Assembly (NCBI RefSeq): GCF_000807855.2
Contig: NZ_JRYR02000001.1
Span: 904,565 to 968,564, forward strand
Reading direction: 5' to 3'
Length of the DNA: 64,000 nucleotides
Source: Flammeovirga pacifica
GTDB lineage: Bacteria > Bacteroidota > Bacteroidia > Cytophagales > Flammeovirgaceae
Numbering within the stretch: position 1 is the first letter of the stretch; every line of letters begins with the position of its first letter. A program made the translations under genes and the position numbers. The notes below the pieces were generated by a model. It was not told the DNA's origin and ran no database searches. It saw nothing but the letters and a program-made list of their open reading frames with translations. Of the stretch, positions 61,068 to 64,000 are shown in pieces.

Positions 61068-62128
61068 TAATCAACTAAAGTTTGATATTGTTTAAACATT
61101 CGTTCTTGAGAAAATTCTAATAACATTTTATTTCTAGCATTTTTTGAAATAGAATTATAAATTTTCTGATTTTCCAAAAACAAAATTTTAGATATTAATT
61201 CATCAGTATTATTTACTTCAAATAATAGTCCGTTTAATTCATCTTCAATTATATTATTTATTCCAGGTATATTTGTTCCAATGACTGGTAAACTACAAGA
61301 CATTGCTTGTAATACTGAAGTACACATTGTTTCTGAAAATGATGATTGTATATATATATCTGACTTTTGTAAAAATCTCAATAATTCTTTTTCTCCTAAT
61401 AATCCTAAAAAATGTATGTTAGGTATCTTATTTTTGACAGTGTATTCTTTTAATTCATTTAAAGTAGCTCCTTCACCTGCCAAAAATAAATCATAATTAA
61501 ACATAGAAATTTTATTTAATTTATTTAATGCATTTATAATCGTTTTTTGATCTTTTTGAAATGTAAAACGTGCAGCCATAATTAAATTATATGAGCGTTT
61601 GGGAAAATATGGTAATTTGTAAAAATTAGTATCAATACCATTATTTATAACTTTAAAATAAGTTTTTAAACTATATTTATTTAATATTTGATTTTTGTAA
61701 AAATCAGTTAAGAAAACAACGGTATTTGATACTTTTAACGAAAACAGTGTATATATTTTCTCAATAAGAGTTTTCGTCTCATTTGGAGTATGCTCAATTG
61801 ATATTATTTTAGCTCCATATAAAATACTAAATATTTTCACAGCAAAAATCAAATTCGTACTATGAAGAAAAATAACTTCAGGTTTTTGTTTCCTCAAACA
61901 TTTTACAACATTATAATAAGATATTAAATCAAAACCCTTTTTCTTATATATCACATTATAGTTCCTTTTTGAAACTTTATTTCTATAGTCCTCTGGTAAT
62001 TTTTCTATTCCATAAAATATAAGGCTTTGATCTAGTTCATTATTTTTGTCACCTTGTAAAATTGAAAATACAACACTTCCGTGTCCTCCTAATCCAGAAT
62101 ATAGTATATGGGTTACTTTTTTTTTCAT
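61067..62128 (-). CDS. GT4 family glycosyltransferase with altered EX7E motif
   Basis: 353 residues, GT-B fold, starting MKKKVTHILYSGLGGHGSV. The C-terminal half shows LIMAARFTFQKDQKTIINAL, LAGEGATLNELKEY and IYIQSSFSETMCTSVLQAMSCSLPVIG. In the EX7E motif the second glutamate position is glutamine. Closing PGINNIIEDELNGLLFEV is typical of family 4. The substrate is unknown. The start overlaps the GT2 stop by four bases (ATGA). Confidence 0.9.
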   Translation of the reverse strand: MKKKVTHILYSGLGGHGSVVFSILQGDKNNELDQSLIFYGIEKLPEDYRNKVSKRNYNVIYKKKGFDLISYYNVVKCLRKQKPEVIFLHSTNLIFAVKIFSILYGAKIISIEHTPNETKTLIEKIYTLFSLKVSNTVVFLTDFYKNQILNKYSLKTYFKVINNGIDTNFYKLPYFPKRSYNLIMAARFTFQKDQKTIINALNKLNKISMFNYDLFLAGEGATLNELKEYTVKNKIPNIHFLGLLGEKELLRFLQKSDIYIQSSFSETMCTSVLQAMSCSLPVIGTNIPGINNIIEDELNGLLFEVNNTDELISKILFLENQKIYNSISKNARNKMLLEFSQERMFKQYQTLVD

Positions 62129-63024
62129 GAAAAAATTAAATATTTAATTATTGCTACTGTTCTTCTTTTGAATAACTCTTTAAAATTTAATTTGATAGCT
62201 TTTATTAACATTTTAACACTTTCGAGTTTCTTACTCTCCATAGATAAATACAATGACTGTAATGATATATGATTAGCTTCTATTATTGGAATAAGAAAAC
62301 TATAATTATCAAAAAAAAATATATCCTTTTTCAATAGACAAATCATTTTATTAACTGAATAATCAATAACACTAGGATCTACAATTGACATAGTTCTCGA
62401 ATTATGTTGAATAAGGTGAGCTGTAACACTGTGATTGAAATTTATTCCAAACCTTGCAATAATTCTTAAAAAAACATATAAATCTTCACCAATCGTAAAA
62501 TTCCTATCTTCAGAAAATAAGTATTTTTCAGCAATATCAGATCTAAAAAATACACCAATAGGACATAAAAAATTATTGTATGATATCCTCATTAAGCAAT
62601 CTTTTTCATTACCCAAAAAATTTTTAAGAACTATATTATTATCATTATCAACAACAGAATAATTTGAAAAATAAAAAGCACACTTATTTTCACTTAAATT
62701 ATTGAAACCTATTGCTAGATGATCATTTAAATATATATCATCAGAATCTAAAAAACAGACATAATTTCCTTTAGATTTTCTAATTCCAAAATTTCGTGCA
62801 GCTCCTCTTTCTTGATTTTTTGTCCAAAAATACCTAATACGATTATCGGAAAATGTTTTAACAATATCTTTTGTATTATCAGTACTTCCATCATCAACAA
62901 TAATAATCTCAAAATTTGAGTATGTTTGATTTAATACTGATTGTATAGCTTTCCCTATAAAATATTGTCGGTTATATGTTGGAATAATTACTGAAAAAAA
63001 TATTTTATTATCTATATCAATCAT
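62125..63024 (-). CDS. Family 2 glycosyltransferase
   Basis: 299 residues, GT-A fold. N-terminal FSVIIPTYNRQYFIGKAI and IIVDDGSTDNTKDIV, then GAARNFGIRKSKGNYVCFLDSDDIY, with the D-x-D metal site. The TIGEDLYVFLRI segment holds the probable catalytic acidic residue. First gene of the minus-strand glycosyltransferase operon; the 280 bases upstream probably carry its promoter. Unlike the GtrB-like GT2 at 53839, it lacks C-terminal membrane helices. Confidence 0.92.
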   Translation of the reverse strand: MIDIDNKIFFSVIIPTYNRQYFIGKAIQSVLNQTYSNFEIIIVDDGSTDNTKDIVKTFSDNRIRYFWTKNQERGAARNFGIRKSKGNYVCFLDSDDIYLNDHLAIGFNNLSENKCAFYFSNYSVVDNDNNIVLKNFLGNEKDCLMRISYNNFLCPIGVFFRSDIAEKYLFSEDRNFTIGEDLYVFLRIIARFGINFNHSVTAHLIQHNSRTMSIVDPSVIDYSVNKMICLLKKDIFFFDNYSFLIPIIEANHISLQSLYLSMESKKLESVKMLIKAIKLNFKELFKRRTVAIIKYLIFS

Positions 63025-63304
63025 TGAGTATTTATATTTATTTCTCCAAAACTGTTGTTGTAATTACAAATTTGGTATATAAAATGTTCTTCTTATTTCG
63101 TTATCTACATAATAATAATTCACATTTATTATATTTTAAATTTAAGCTTGATTTTTATACACATCATTTTAAAATTAATTAAACTATTCAAGTTAATTAA
63201 TATATACCTCATTACTTATTTTTAAAGATATTATTTAGTATATAATAAAATATTAATATTCAAGGTTCCAAAGACTTTTTGGGAGTACATACATTAAAAA
63301 TATA
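63025..63304. other. Intergenic region between the GT2 and sulfotransferase genes
   Basis: Extremely AT-rich. No ORF, RNA gene or strong hairpin is recognised. It should hold the promoter of the glycosyltransferase operon and the end of the sulfotransferase transcript. Confidence 0.5.
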
Positions 63305-64000
63305 TTATTTTGAATAATTATATAAAGAATCTAATCCAAATAATTTAATTGCTTTTTTTAAATAAATTAAATCTTCTGCACTTAAATGGTTATTATATTT
63401 TTTTAGTTTATAACTTAGTGAAGAAGTTCTAGATGGTTTTATTGTATATTTCAAACTTACATCATCTAAATATAATCTTAATGCATCTAAATTATCTCTC
63501 AAAATATCTTCATATTTTACTAACAAATATTCGGATTTAGTCATTTCGGAAATAGGTATAAAATACGTTAAACACCAAAGAATGATTAACTTTTTGAATG
63601 ATGAATCTGCTTCATTAAAGATTTTCTGTTGTTCAACAGAAAGCATTGAATAGTACTTTTTTCTTAGAAATTGATATTCAATGTCTCCATTATCAAAACC
63701 TGCATTTTGCCATGATTTAATTGTTTTAAGAGGATCTCTAATCAATAATATTACTTTTATTGAACTAAAATTTGTTTTCAACCAACCAAGAAAAAAATTA
63801 ACCCTTATATCTTTTATTAGTAATTTATTAATATTTTTTCTTCTTTTTAATTGATTAACCCATCTATTATCAATGTGTCCACTTATTACCCTCTTTGCTT
63901 GAAGGAAATGAATTTGAGATTTACTTGTTTTTTTTAATGATGTTGGGTATGTGAAATTAGAGACTTCGTTAACTTTAGTAGATATAAATGGTTCGAATAG
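63305..64000 (-). CDS. Sulfotransferase-like protein, 5' end outside window
   Basis: The frame is open from the window edge (64000) to the stop, 231 residues visible. The TTG at 63781 is not a true start: 73 upstream codons are open and continue the protein (QAKRVISGHIDNRWVNQL, IKDIRVNFFLGWLKTN). The 3'-phosphate-binding motif of PAPS-dependent sulfotransferases is present as KVILLIRDPLKTIKSW; the 5' PAPS loop lies outside. LLVKYEDIL and the late LKKAIKLFGLDSLYNYS also fit the family. It probably sulfates the local polysaccharide or a carbohydrate precursor. Confidence 0.82.
   Translation of the reverse strand, partial: LFEPFISTKVNEVSNFTYPTSLKKTSKSQIHFLQAKRVISGHIDNRWVNQLKRRKNINKLLIKDIRVNFFLGWLKTNFSSIKVILLIRDPLKTIKSWQNAGFDNGDIEYQFLRKKYYSMLSVEQQKIFNEADSSFKKLIILWCLTYFIPISEMTKSEYLLVKYEDILRDNLDALRLYLDDVSLKYTIKPSRTSSLSYKLKKYNNHLSAEDLIYLKKAIKLFGLDSLYNYSK

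Noticed and set aside
63779-63800. Apparent start or frameshift of the sulfotransferase at the T-rich run
   Set aside because: A recount shows seven T in the coding strand; the frame is continuous to the window edge, so the gene is simply cut by the window.

Overview
The window is AT-rich, densely coded bacterial DNA from the phylum Bacteroidota. It most likely comes from a marine Cytophagia-type organism close to Flammeovirgaceae; the phylum is firm and the lower rank is a guess. The evidence is promoters of the Bacteroidota type (TAnnTTTG near -7), a DUF3276/Pur-alpha protein, a DUF4159 protein, a bacterial geranylgeranylglyceryl-phosphate-synthase-type enzyme, a LuxC-like acyl-CoA reductase, and the gene order DUF177-rpmF-fabH-efp-accB-accC.

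Bases 1-37,660 are mostly housekeeping. They hold a 5'-truncated adenine deaminase, tRNA-Met(CAU), a zinc-ribbon coiled-coil protein, a FAH / serine hydrolase / TrmH run, murQ, a DEAD-box helicase, a GGGPS-type synthase, pyk, an LptF/G-type permease, an EamA transporter, a lipoprotein hydrolase, a tandem Usp protein, a NIF3 protein, sdaAB, a TolC-family protein and a DUF2147 protein. The fatty-acid/translation cluster follows on the minus strand (DUF177 to accC), then rsmE, DUF4159, acyl-CoA reductase, a glycosyltransferase, a DtxR regulator, an M42 peptidase, a four-helix-bundle gene bounded by inverted GTTAG-type repeats, hisS, a CoA transferase, DUF58, two tandem RlpA-like proteins, DUF3276 and an AI-2E family permease. 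Many units end in clear rho-independent terminators.

Bases 37,676-45,914 form the most unusual block. Reading along the minus strand, a 1356-residue LysM-containing protein without a signal peptide overlaps the start of the first of three tandem leucine-rich-repeat lipoprotein genes. The three share a nearly identical C-terminal part and have divergent N-terminal parts. A two-palindrome REP/BIME-like element lies 18 bases past each lipoprotein gene, and a fourth copy closes the far side of the block. Upstream of two lipoprotein genes are short relics of the 3' end of the large gene. This layout of one large ORF followed by [3'-end relic + small gene] units resembles orphan toxin-immunity modules of polymorphic toxin systems. 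That function is an inference; no toxin domain was recognised.

Bases 45,946-50,478 carry pssA, an MBL-fold hydrolase, an MNT/HEPN gene pair, an FAD oxidoreductase and a truncated PAS-domain membrane sensor. From 50,509 to the end runs a very AT-rich surface-polysaccharide locus: an MBOAT/SGNH-like O-acylation pair bracketed by the sensor gene and its decayed partial copy, then a GtrB-like GT2, a formyltransferase, a WecE-like sugar aminotransferase and two polytopic membrane proteins. On the opposite strand are two GT4 enzymes, a GT2 and a sulfotransferase that runs off the window. Together they suggest an acylated, possibly N-formylated and sulfated glycan. No flippase or nucleotide-sugar synthesis genes beyond the aminotransferase and formyltransferase are visible.
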